NCBI GenBank assembly: GCA_903928835.1
Contig: CAIYSK010000188.1
Span: 1-5,502, forward strand
From: an uncultured cyanobacterium
Lineage (GTDB): Bacteria; Cyanobacteriota; Cyanobacteriia; PCC-6307; Cyanobiaceae
DNA length: 5,502 bases
Reading direction: 5' to 3'
Below the pieces are notes generated by a model. It had not been told where the DNA came from and ran no database searches. It saw nothing but the letters and a program-made list of their open reading frames with translations. The position numbers and the translations under genes were made by a program. Below are positions 1-5,502 of this stretch, one piece after another. Every line of letters starts with the position of its first letter. Position 1 is the first letter of the stretch.

Positions 1-239
1 GCCATGCGGCTGGCGCCATGCAATTGATGTCCAAAAATTTCAATCGATCCTTCTTGAACTTGACGCAAGGCCCCCACCAAAGTCAACAGCGTTGTTTTTC
101 CGCAACCCGAGGGTCCTGTCAGCAGAACAATTTCTCCAGGCCTGATTACCAGATCAATACTTTGCAGAACCTCACGACGCATGGAACCTTTACCAAAGCA
201 ATGCCGAAGGCCAGAGATAGAAACAGGGGTGACTGCCAT
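1..239 (-). CDS. devA: DevA-type ABC exporter ATP-binding subunit, N-terminal part (cut by window edge)
   Basis: This is the nucleotide-binding subunit of a DevBCA-type exporter; it would hydrolyse ATP at the cytoplasmic face of the inner membrane to drive the DevC permease. Only the first 79 codons are present. Visible features are a Walker A motif GPSGCGKTT at residues 42-50, followed by the LLTLVGALRQVQEGSIEIFG stretch that is characteristic of DevA/LolD-like ATPases. The Q-loop, signature motif and Walker B lie outside the window. The ATG at 239-237 was chosen because it lies 11 bases after the devC stop, with a GAGG that overlaps that stop as a modest ribosome site. The N-terminus 'MAVTPVSISGLRHCFG' fits the family. 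Family assignment rests on the Walker A region and on the devC and devB genes just upstream. The C-terminal state cannot be judged. Confidence 0.9.
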   Translation of the reverse strand, partial: MAVTPVSISGLRHCFGKGSMRREVLQSIDLVIRPGEIVLLTGPSGCGKTTLLTLVGALRQVQEGSIEIFGHQLHGASRM

Positions 240-250
240 GGGGACTTGCC

Positions 251-1450
251 TCAGAAAATATCTGCCGGATCGGCGTCAGCCAAACGACGCATAGCCAAGG
301 CCGCGGAAACCATACACATCACCAAAATCATGCTGAACACAGTCAGGGCACGGTTGACATCCATAGCAACGGGCAACTTGGTAGCGCTGCGAACCAGCCA
401 ATACAGTCCCTCCCCTGCGACGTAGGCGGGCAGATAGCCAAACACTGCTAAATACAAGCCCTCCCTGGCTACCACGCCCAACAGGCTTGAGAGTGGATAG
501 CCCATCGCCATCAAAGTGGCGTATTCAGGGAGGTGATCACTCACGTCCGAATAAAGCACTTGATAAACGATAACGCAGCCAACAATGAAACCCATCGCCG
601 CACCTAATGTGAAGATAAATCCAATCGATGTGCTGGATCGCCAATAGTTCTGCTCAAAGTCAATAAAACCTTGCTTGCTGAGCACCTTTACGTCGGCCGG
701 AAGTGCAGAGCTCAATCGTTTGATGACTCCAACGGAATCGGCACCAGGCTTAAGCCGGATCAATCCAACCTCAATACTGCCAGCCGGCGTATTGGGGAGC
801 AATTCGAGAAATGTTTCACTACTGGCCAGCAAGTTGCCATCGGCTCCAAAAGACGTACCAAGGCTGACAAGTCCTGCGACCCGAACCCTTTTCCCAGATA
901 TTTCACTTTCCACAATGCGGCCCTGCTTAAACCACTGGGCAACCGGACCAAACTCAGGGCGGGATTGATCGTCAAACAAAACTCGACCCCGTTGGGTTAA
1001 AACCTGGGCCTTGGTCACCAAAACAGGGTCAATGAGAAGGGGGTCACTAGGCTCAAAGCCAAGGGCAAGAATCGATCGAGTCGATCGATTTTGGGGGTTG
1101 CGCCAAAGCAAAAGATTCCAATGGACCGGAGTGATGCCGACCACATCAGGATCGGCCATGGCTTGCACCAGTCTCCGGCGCGGAAAGCCGGCCATGCTCA
1201 CAGAGCTGCTGGAGCGGGGGCTAATTAGAACCGCATCAGCATCGAGGAGGCGATGCACCGTGACGCTGGCATCAAACAGTCCGTCGCGGAATCCAAGCTG
1301 CATGAACATTAAAATGCCCGCGAAGCTGATGCCCGCAAGGGCCACCGCAAGCCTCACGGGCTGCCGCGTCAGCAGCAGCATCGACAGGGGGATGGAGCGT
1401 CCAGACCCCAGGGATCGGAGGGACTGGGAGAGCCGTTTCAGGGTCCTCAA
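251..1450 (-). CDS. devC: DevC-type ABC exporter permease (FtsX-like)
   Basis: This is the inner-membrane permease of a DevBCA exporter, 399 residues, close to the usual DevC length of about 385-400. One hydrophobic segment lies at about 32-53 and contains VALAGISFAGILMFMQLGFRDGLFDAS, a DevC hallmark (positions 33-61). A large periplasmic domain of roughly 54-275 follows, then three more membrane segments at about 275-298, 322-353 and 367-387 in an FtsX-like domain. The C-terminus ADPADIF is typical. The start is TTG at 1450-1448, overlapping the devB TGA as TTGA, with no good Shine-Dalgarno, so translation is probably coupled to devB. The next in-frame ATG is codon 24 (1381), which would leave only about eight residues before the first membrane segment; homologues as I recall them have a longer N-terminus. 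In heterocyst-forming Anabaena this family exports envelope glycolipids, but the substrate in unicellular relatives is not evident from sequence. Confidence 0.93.
   Translation of the reverse strand: MRTLKRLSQSLRSLGSGRSIPLSMLLLTRQPVRLAVALAGISFAGILMFMQLGFRDGLFDASVTVHRLLDADAVLISPRSSSSVSMAGFPRRRLVQAMADPDVVGITPVHWNLLLWRNPQNRSTRSILALGFEPSDPLLIDPVLVTKAQVLTQRGRVLFDDQSRPEFGPVAQWFKQGRIVESEISGKRVRVAGLVSLGTSFGADGNLLASSETFLELLPNTPAGSIEVGLIRLKPGADSVGVIKRLSSALPADVKVLSKQGFIDFEQNYWRSSTSIGFIFTLGAAMGFIVGCVIVYQVLYSDVSDHLPEYATLMAMGYPLSSLLGVVAREGLYLAVFGYLPAYVAGEGLYWLVRSATKLPVAMDVNRALTVFSMILVMCMVSAALAMRRLADADPADIF
1070..1090. repeat. 21-bp perfect inverted repeat inside devC
   Basis: Two 10-base arms (AATCGATCGA and its reverse complement) flank a single central G. 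Each arm contains CGATCG, the core of the cyanobacterial HIP1 octamer, but with A/T rather than G/C flanks. In devC the repeat encodes residues 121-127 (N-R-S-T-R-S-I), so it also produces a small RS-T-RS protein repeat. It is in the predicted periplasmic domain. Function is unknown; it could be a site for a DNA-binding protein or methylase, or chance. Confidence 0.75.
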
Positions 1451-2337
1451 GGCTTGAAGCGGGCAATCACCTTGAGGCCTACCAAAGCTTGAACCCGAGC
1501 AGCATCGGAAGGTTCAAGCGATAGCCGAACTTCCACAACCCTGGCATCAGCATCCCCCGTTGGATCGGTAGATAAAACGGCCCTCTGACTCACTTGGGGC
1601 GTAATCCAGAGAACGTGGGCTTGAAGGGTGCCTTTAAATCCACCATTTTCGCTGGTCAAACTCACAGGCTGACCAACACGAACCCTGTTGATATCGCTTT
1701 CATAAACCTCGGCCACAGCCTCCATGCGAGCAGTATCGCCAATTTCGAGAATGCCTTTGTCGCCAGGGCGTTCACCTGGACGGGCAACAATGCGGAGCAC
1801 AGTACCGTCAATCGGAGAACGCAACTGGCTAAGTACCAGGTCGGTTTCAACCCTGCTCAACTGATCTCGAGCAGTGGCCAACTGTCCGCGCAAATCAATT
1901 AACTTAATTTCACGGGTGTCAAGATCGGCAGAAGCAGTAGCCCCACCTTTAGCTAATTGCCGATAACGACTTGTATCTCGATCTAGCAGTTGAAGCTGGA
2001 GCAGGGTGTTAGCAATTTTGGTTTTCAGTAGCGCCTGATCAGCCAGGAGGCCAGGTCTGCTGTCAAAGCTGGCCAGCAGTTCGCCCCGGCGCACCCGATC
2101 CCCCTCCTGCACCAGGAGAGCATCAATCCTGGGACTTCCCCCCAGGCCTGACATGGGGGCCGCGAGCTTGCGCACATCACCGGCGGGTTCGAGCCGGCCA
2201 AGGGCTGAAACAGCCTCAGGCAGCTGCTGGACCGGGGCCTTGGCCATGGGGCGGGGCGCCGGTGATGGACGCAGAAGAGAAGCCGAGACAATCACCAGGG
2301 CCAAACCACCAACGGCCAGCCACCAAGGACGCTTCAT
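1447..2337 (-). CDS. devB: DevB-type periplasmic adaptor (membrane fusion protein)
   Basis: This is a membrane-fusion/HlyD-like adaptor of 296 residues that would link the DevC permease to a TolC-like outer-membrane channel. It has one N-terminal membrane anchor at about residues 6-22 (WLAVGGLALVIVSASLL). Next come the family motif VSALGRLEP (43-51), the first half of a lipoyl-type domain (about 60-93), a helical hairpin rich in Leu and charged residues (about 97-168), the second lipoyl half LRSPIDGTVLRI (172-183), and a beta-barrel region with ILEIGDTARMEAVAEVYESD and DARVVEVRLSL. The start is the ATG at 2337-2335, which shares one base with the pcyA stop (TGATG). A GGAAG at 2345-2349 sits seven bases upstream. 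The same frame stays open to 2469, but that extension lies inside pcyA and would put the hydrophobic anchor after about 45 extra residues, so I rejected it. Base composition changes sharply near 2040, within this gene. Confidence 0.93.
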   Translation of the reverse strand: MKRPWWLAVGGLALVIVSASLLRPSPAPRPMAKAPVQQLPEAVSALGRLEPAGDVRKLAAPMSGLGGSPRIDALLVQEGDRVRRGELLASFDSRPGLLADQALLKTKIANTLLQLQLLDRDTSRYRQLAKGGATASADLDTREIKLIDLRGQLATARDQLSRVETDLVLSQLRSPIDGTVLRIVARPGERPGDKGILEIGDTARMEAVAEVYESDINRVRVGQPVSLTSENGGFKGTLQAHVLWITPQVSQRAVLSTDPTGDADARVVEVRLSLEPSDAARVQALVGLKVIARFKP

Positions 2338-3104
2338 CAACCAGCTTCCGATGCCAAGGGCTGGGGATCGTCGAACAGGAGTTCCTCGATGTAGCGATCC
2401 GCCCACTCCGGATTGAACGCCTTCTCCAGCACCCGGCGGGTCTTGTCGTTTTGCTTCTGTTGCTTGCAATAGCGGAGCTGACCCTGCCAGCGTTTCACCG
2501 TAGCTGGATGGTCGAAGGCTTGGAGCTCGGTGGCCTTGATGGCCTCCGCCAAGACCTCCAGTACCTCGGCCACCTCGTCGACAAACCAGCCCTCTTCCTC
2601 AGCACTGGCAGGGCGCACAAATCGCACGTAGGGAGAAAAAATTTCTCCCCAGGGCGGCAGCTCCCTGGGTTGGCTGTAGGGCCTTGGGCTACGGGCGGCC
2701 AACGCGCTAGCGATGCCCTCAGGCAGGCAGTCGGAAACGGGTGAGAGATCCACAATGGCCGCCGAAACCCCTGCTGGGCCGGCAACGATATCGGCCCCAA
2801 AAACGGGTAGATCAAAGCGGGGATCTGGGAACAGAACGCAGTGCAGGATTTGCAAGCCAGCTCCTAGCCGGGCCGTCTCCAGATGCAACTTGCGCAGCCC
2901 GCGGCACTGGCGCAGTTCATTGCGAATGAACAGGGCCTCCCCATCGAGACTGCCACTGATCGCCTCCAGGTCGGCGGCGATTTGCAGGGGGGCCAGGTCT
3001 GGCAACCCTTGCCAGCTGGAGCGAATCCGATCCGCCAACGCATCGACGAGGGGGTGGAGCCCGCCGCTTGCAGGGGTGGCAAAGGAGGTAGGGATTGTGC
3101 TCAC
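2337..3104 (-). CDS. pcyA: Phycocyanobilin:ferredoxin oxidoreductase (PcyA)
   Basis: PcyA is a soluble ferredoxin-dependent bilin reductase that converts biliverdin IX-alpha to phycocyanobilin in a four-electron reduction, supplying phycobiliprotein chromophores. The protein is 255 residues; known PcyA is about 245-250. Conserved blocks are [53 protein letters not shown] and, near the C-terminus, [12 protein letters not shown]. Counting from the GTG at 3104-3102, the catalytic residues fall at Glu76, His88 and Asp105, the same numbers as in the Synechocystis enzyme; this supports the GTG start. No strong Shine-Dalgarno precedes it. The frame is open further, to ATG codons near 3272 and 3248, but that would add about 50 unrelated residues and run deep into the divergent peptidase gene. 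The stop overlaps devB, so pcyA probably leads the pcyA-devBCA transcript. Confidence 0.96.
   Translation of the reverse strand: MSTIPTSFATPASGGLHPLVDALADRIRSSWQGLPDLAPLQIAADLEAISGSLDGEALFIRNELRQCRGLRKLHLETARLGAGLQILHCVLFPDPRFDLPVFGADIVAGPAGVSAAIVDLSPVSDCLPEGIASALAARSPRPYSQPRELPPWGEIFSPYVRFVRPASAEEEGWFVDEVAEVLEVLAEAIKATELQAFDHPATVKRWQGQLRYCKQQKQNDKTRRVLEKAFNPEWADRYIEELLFDDPQPLASEAG
2345..2349 (-). promoter_or_regulatory. Ribosome binding site for devB within the pcyA 3' end
   Basis: On the minus strand GGAAG lies seven bases before the devB ATG (2337-2335). It is inside the last codons of pcyA. Together with the TGATG stop/start overlap it supports the choice of the 2337 start over upstream in-frame codons. 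Confidence 0.5.
2631..2649. repeat. Short inverted repeat inside pcyA
   Basis: Arms GGGAGAAA (2631-2638) and TTTCTCCC (2642-2649) flank AAA. In pcyA mRNA this could form an 8-bp stem with a 3-base U loop. It encodes the Gly-Glu-Ile-Phe-Ser-Pro part of the conserved [10 protein letters not shown] block, so protein constraint may explain much of it. No U-tract follows the stem, so it is not a classical terminator. Confidence 0.35.
3081..3089 (+). promoter_or_regulatory. Strong Shine-Dalgarno-like sequence inside the pcyA 5' coding region
   Basis: AAAGGAGGT is fully complementary to the ACCUCCUUU found at the 3' end of many cyanobacterial 16S rRNAs. It ends seven bases before GTG 3097-3099, which is in frame with the M16 catalytic subunit. 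This spacing is ideal. The site lies inside the first codons of pcyA on the other strand (Pro-Thr-Ser-Phe-Ala region). If used, the peptidase starts at 3097 and its coding region overlaps pcyA by eight bases. Chance occurrence cannot be excluded, because purine runs opposite a TCC-TTT codon pair can arise from protein coding alone. Confidence 0.5.
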
Positions 3105-3126
3105 AAAAGGCCCGGCAGCCAGCAGA
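3105..3126. other. 22-bp gap between divergent pcyA and M16 genes
   Basis: This is the only non-coding spacer between the two divergent transcription units, if both chosen starts are right. It is too short to hold two promoters. I looked about 100-150 bases to each side for -10/-35 pairs on both strands and found no convincing one (best was CAAGAT on the minus strand at 3132-3137, three of six matches). Promoters must therefore lie within the opposite gene's coding sequence or be of a form I cannot recognise. Confidence 0.6.
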
Positions 3127-4422
3127 ATGCAGATCTTGCCATGGTTCTCTGCCTTGCCCCTGGCCCACCCGTTGCCCCTGTTGCCAGGCCTCAGCAACCC
3201 CGAACGACGCCAGCTGGCCAATGGAGCCCAGGTGATGGTCCTGGCCATGGACTCCTCTCCCCTGGTCTGCATCGATTTTTGGTGTCGCGCCGGCAGCGTC
3301 TATGAGGCCCCTGGGGAAAGTGGCCTGGCCCACTTCCTCGAGCACATGGTGTTCAAGGGCAGCCGCAACCTGGCCGCCGGTGAGTTTGATCGGCGCATTG
3401 AAGCCCTGGGCGGCCAAAGCAATGCAGCCACGGGCTTTGACGACGTTCATTACCACGTCCTGATTCCCCCCGCTGCTGCATCGGAAGCGTTGCAGCTTCT
3501 GCTCGAGCTCGTGCTTGAACCCCAACTCGACGGCGATGCCTTCGCCATGGAGCGCCAAGTGGTGCTTGAGGAATTAGCCCAAAGCGAAGACCAGCCCGAT
3601 GAATTGGCCTTCCAGCAACTCCTCAAACTGGGCTGCGGAGACCATCCCTACGGCCAGCCAATCCTGGGGCAAAAAGAGGCCCTGCTGGCCCATCAGCCGG
3701 CAGCCATGGCGCAGTTTCACCAGCGGCTCTATGGCGCCAACCGCTGCGTCCTGGCCCTGGGCGGCCAATTGGCAGGCTGGGACCTGGACGCCGAGCTTGC
3801 TGGCAGTGCCCTAGCCCGGCTTGGCCCCGTGGGCGAACCCGCCCCCCGCCCCAAGCTCCAGGTTCAACCCGGCGAGCACCGCATTGCCATTCCCCGGCTG
3901 GAATCCGCCCGTCTGTTGATGTTGTGGCAACAGCCCCCCGCGGCCGATGGGGTCGGGGTGATGGGCGCTGATGTGATGACCACCGTGATGGCCGAGGGGC
4001 GGCGTAGTCGCCTCGTCAATCGCTTGCGGGAGCAGCTGCGCCTGGTCGAGAGCATTGATCTCGACGTTCACGCCATGGAATGTGGCAGCTTCGCCTTGCT
4101 TGAAGCGGTCTGTGAGCCCGATGACCTGGCCGAGGTGCGCCAAGCAATTGGCCAGGTTTGGCGGGAGCTGATGAAGGAGCCCATCTCCGAGTCCGAATGG
4201 CTGAGGGCCCAGCGCCTCGTGGCCAATGGCTATCGCTTTGGCCTGGAGGCGGCGGGGGGGATCGCTGGATTGATTGGGAGCAATGGGCTTTGGAGCCGGC
4301 CCCAATCCTTGGCAGCCCCCTTGGAATGGCTCCAACACTGGAGTCCAGCAGAACTGCATCGCCAAGCCCTACCCCTGCTGGATCCCGGCAAAGCCTTTGT
4401 GCTCGAGGCGGTGCCCACATGA
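3127..4422 (+). CDS. M16-family zinc peptidase, catalytic subunit
   Basis: This is a pitrilysin/insulinase-type (M16) zinc metallopeptidase of 431 residues, the usual size of two-domain M16B subunits. The inverted zinc motif HFLEH is at residues 69-73 (His69, Glu72, His73), with the distal ligand in VVLEEL at about Glu149 (75 residues after His73). [17 protein letters not shown] (95-111) is the conserved strand region after the motif. The C-terminal domain has [15 protein letters not shown] at 294-308. Arg301 is kept, but the usual Tyr seven residues on is Glu308, so the Arg/Tyr pair that grips substrate is incomplete. The following gene overlaps by ATGA and has that pair, implying a heterodimer. 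No signal peptide is evident and the substrate is unknown. I chose the ATG at 3127. An in-frame GTG at 3097 adds ten residues and has a much better ribosome site (3081-3089), but would overlap the opposite pcyA start by eight bases. The two starts are close to equally likely. Confidence 0.9.
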   Translation: MQILPWFSALPLAHPLPLLPGLSNPERRQLANGAQVMVLAMDSSPLVCIDFWCRAGSVYEAPGESGLAHFLEHMVFKGSRNLAAGEFDRRIEALGGQSNAATGFDDVHYHVLIPPAAASEALQLLLELVLEPQLDGDAFAMERQVVLEELAQSEDQPDELAFQQLLKLGCGDHPYGQPILGQKEALLAHQPAAMAQFHQRLYGANRCVLALGGQLAGWDLDAELAGSALARLGPVGEPAPRPKLQVQPGEHRIAIPRLESARLLMLWQQPPAADGVGVMGADVMTTVMAEGRRSRLVNRLREQLRLVESIDLDVHAMECGSFALLEAVCEPDDLAEVRQAIGQVWRELMKEPISESEWLRAQRLVANGYRFGLEAAGGIAGLIGSNGLWSRPQSLAAPLEWLQHWSPAELHRQALPLLDPGKAFVLEAVPT

Positions 4423-5502
4423 ACCCCTGGAACCAAACAACCCTGCCCGGCGGCCTGCCACTGATCTGGCAGCAGCGGCCTGGCCCCGACGTTGTCGCTG
4501 CCCGCCTCTGGATTCGTGGCGGCAGCAGCCAGGACCCACTCGGCCAGCGGGGCGCACACCAACTGCTCGCCGGATTGATGAGCCGGGGCTGCGGCGACCT
4601 GGATGCCGATGCCCTGGCTGATTTGGTGGAGGGCCGGGGAGCCGTTTTGCGCTCGGAGGCCTCGGAAGACAGCCTGGTGGTGAGCCTGAAGTGCGCCGCT
4701 ACTGATGCCCCAACCCTGCTGCCCTTGCTGTTGGCGATGGTGCGGGACCCCCATCTCAGGCCTGAGCAACTGGATTTGGAGCGCCAGCTGAATCTGCAAA
4801 GTCTGCAGAGGCAGCGCGAAGACCCGTTCCAGTTGGCCCACGACCTCCTGCGGGAGCAGCTCTACGGCCAAGGCCCCTACGGCCACGATCCCCTGGGGGT
4901 CGAAGCCGAGTTAGCCAAGCTGGATCGCGACGCCCTTCTGCCCCTCGTAGCGGGCCTAGGGGCAACGGGAGCCCTACTGGTGCTTACCGGCTCGGTAAAC
5001 CCTGAACTCACCCAGCAGCTGGGCGACACCTTGGCCCCTGCCCCCTGGAGCACCAGGGCCCCTCAACCTGTCCCATCAGCGCAGGGATCAGCAGATCAAG
5101 CAACAACGCAAGCACCATCAGTACAGGGCCCCGGTGGCTTTGGCCCGATGGAGCAGGACACCGAACAGCTGGTGGTGATGCTCGGCAGCGCCACCGTGCC
5201 CCTGGGCCACCCGGATGCCCTGGCCCTCAGGGTGCTCCAGGCCCATCTCGGCATGGGCATGTCGAGTCGGTTGTTTGTGGTGATGCGCGAGGAGCGCGGT
5301 TTGGCCTACGACGTGGGGGTGCACATGCCAGCCCGCATGGGCGCAACGCCATTCATCTGGCATCTTTCCAGCTCTGCCGATCGGGCCAAGGAGGCTTGCG
5401 ACTGCCTGCTTGAGGAATGGCAGCGGATGGTGGAAACGCCCCTCGATCCAGCGGCATTGGCGTTGGCTAAAGCCAAATACATCGGCCAGGACGCCATGGG
5501 GC
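4419..5502 (+). CDS. M16-family peptidase-like protein, non-catalytic subunit (3' end outside window)
   Basis: This is an M16-like protein; 361 codons are visible with no stop before the right edge, so perhaps 60-70 residues are missing if it has family size. It starts with the ATG of an ATGA overlap with the upstream peptidase. The zinc motif is degenerate: HFLEH becomes HQLLA (47-51), and the distal VVLEE becomes LNLQS (124-128), so it should not bind catalytic zinc. The C-terminal domain keeps the motif SRLFVVMREERGLAYDVGV (283-301), with the Arg290/Tyr297 pair missing from its neighbour. This matches the arrangement in heterodimeric M16B enzymes, where one subunit carries the zinc site and the other helps bind substrate, as in mitochondrial processing peptidase. 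Between the two domains (about 205-242) is a Pro/Ala/Gln/Ser-rich linker with a short in-frame repeat and codon use unlike the rest (TCA, GCA, CAA, ACA, GTA). Confidence 0.9.
   Translation, partial: MNPWNQTTLPGGLPLIWQQRPGPDVVAARLWIRGGSSQDPLGQRGAHQLLAGLMSRGCGDLDADALADLVEGRGAVLRSEASEDSLVVSLKCAATDAPTLLPLLLAMVRDPHLRPEQLDLERQLNLQSLQRQREDPFQLAHDLLREQLYGQGPYGHDPLGVEAELAKLDRDALLPLVAGLGATGALLVLTGSVNPELTQQLGDTLAPAPWSTRAPQPVPSAQGSADQATTQAPSVQGPGGFGPMEQDTEQLVVMLGSATVPLGHPDALALRVLQAHLGMGMSSRLFVVMREERGLAYDVGVHMPARMGATPFIWHLSSSADRAKEACDCLLEEWQRMVETPLDPAALALAKAKYIGQDAMG
5073..5128 (+). repeat. Imperfect 14-base direct repeat in the linker of the second M16 gene
   Basis: CCATCAGCGCAGGG (5073-5086) and CCATCAGTACAGGG (5115-5128) differ at two bases and are offset by 42 bases, exactly 14 codons. 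They encode Pro-Ser-Ala-Gln-Gly and Pro-Ser-Val-Gln-Gly. The stretch between is rich in CAA, GCA, TCA and ACA codons. It looks like a small in-frame duplication that lengthened the interdomain linker. Confidence 0.55.

Noticed and set aside
18..425. Plus-strand 135-codon open frame opposite devA and devC
   Set aside because: Low-complexity translation with no motif; it is the complement of the Walker A region of devA and the C-terminus of devC.
2338..2469. Upstream in-frame extension of devB with an earlier start
   Set aside because: It lies inside pcyA in another frame, encodes Arg/Gly/Pro-rich sequence without family match, and would displace the N-terminal membrane anchor. The 2337 start has the stop/start overlap and a GGAAG.
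2713..3096. N-terminal extension of the first M16 protein back to 2713
   Set aside because: It is antisense to the conserved core of pcyA; the translation is Arg/Ser/Pro-rich shadow sequence and the M16 fold begins only after about 3127.
3105..3272. Longer pcyA starting at ATG 3272 or 3248
   Set aside because: The extra residues are not PcyA-like, run antisense to the conserved M16 N-terminus, and would shift Glu76/His88/Asp105 away from the family numbering.
3105..3300. Sigma-70-like promoter for the pcyA operon
   Set aside because: The best -10 candidate (CAAGAT on the minus strand at 3132-3137) matches only three of six consensus bases and has no matching -35, so no promoter is annotated.
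2917..3558. 213-codon open frame antisense to the M16 gene and overlapping pcyA in another frame
   Set aside because: It has no recognisable motif, and the region is fully explained by pcyA and the HFLEH-bearing peptidase on the other frames.
4230..4886. 218-codon open frame antisense to both M16 genes
   Set aside because: It is Gln/Ala/Leu-rich, has no recognisable domain, and spans the junction of two well-supported genes; long antisense frames are expected in GC-rich coding DNA.

Overview
The window looks like chromosomal DNA from a picocyanobacterium of the Synechococcus/Cyanobium type. The main reasons are a clear phycocyanobilin:ferredoxin oxidoreductase gene (pcyA), DevBCA-type exporter genes directly behind it, very tight gene packing, and no GCGATCGC (HIP1) octamer that I could find by eye. 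Genus is inference. I saw no RNA gene, mobile element, CRISPR array or phage gene.

Minus strand, read right to left (3104 to 1): pcyA, devB, devC, and the first 79 codons of devA, which runs off the left edge. pcyA and devB share one base (TGATG). devB and devC overlap by four bases (TTGA, with a TTG start for devC). devC and devA are 11 bases apart. The packing strongly suggests one transcript that makes the bilin chromophore enzyme together with a membrane-fusion protein, an FtsX-like permease and an ATPase of a tripartite exporter.

Plus strand, read left to right (3127 to 5502): two M16-family (pitrilysin/insulinase-like) genes overlapping by ATGA. The first keeps the zinc motif HFLEH and its distal Glu but lacks the Tyr of the C-terminal Arg/Tyr pair. 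The second, cut by the right edge, has lost all zinc ligands except one His but keeps an intact Arg/Tyr pair. They look like the catalytic and non-catalytic halves of an obligate heterodimer.

The two operons diverge from a gap of only 22 bases or less, so any promoters must lie inside coding sequence. A near-ideal Shine-Dalgarno sequence lies inside the pcyA 5' coding region and points to a GTG that would make the two opposite genes overlap. Other oddities are a 21-bp perfect inverted repeat in devC, a sharp GC step inside devB, and a small in-frame duplication in the linker of the second M16 protein. All gene families here are known; the less described points are the gene combination, the overlapping start region and the split M16 active site.
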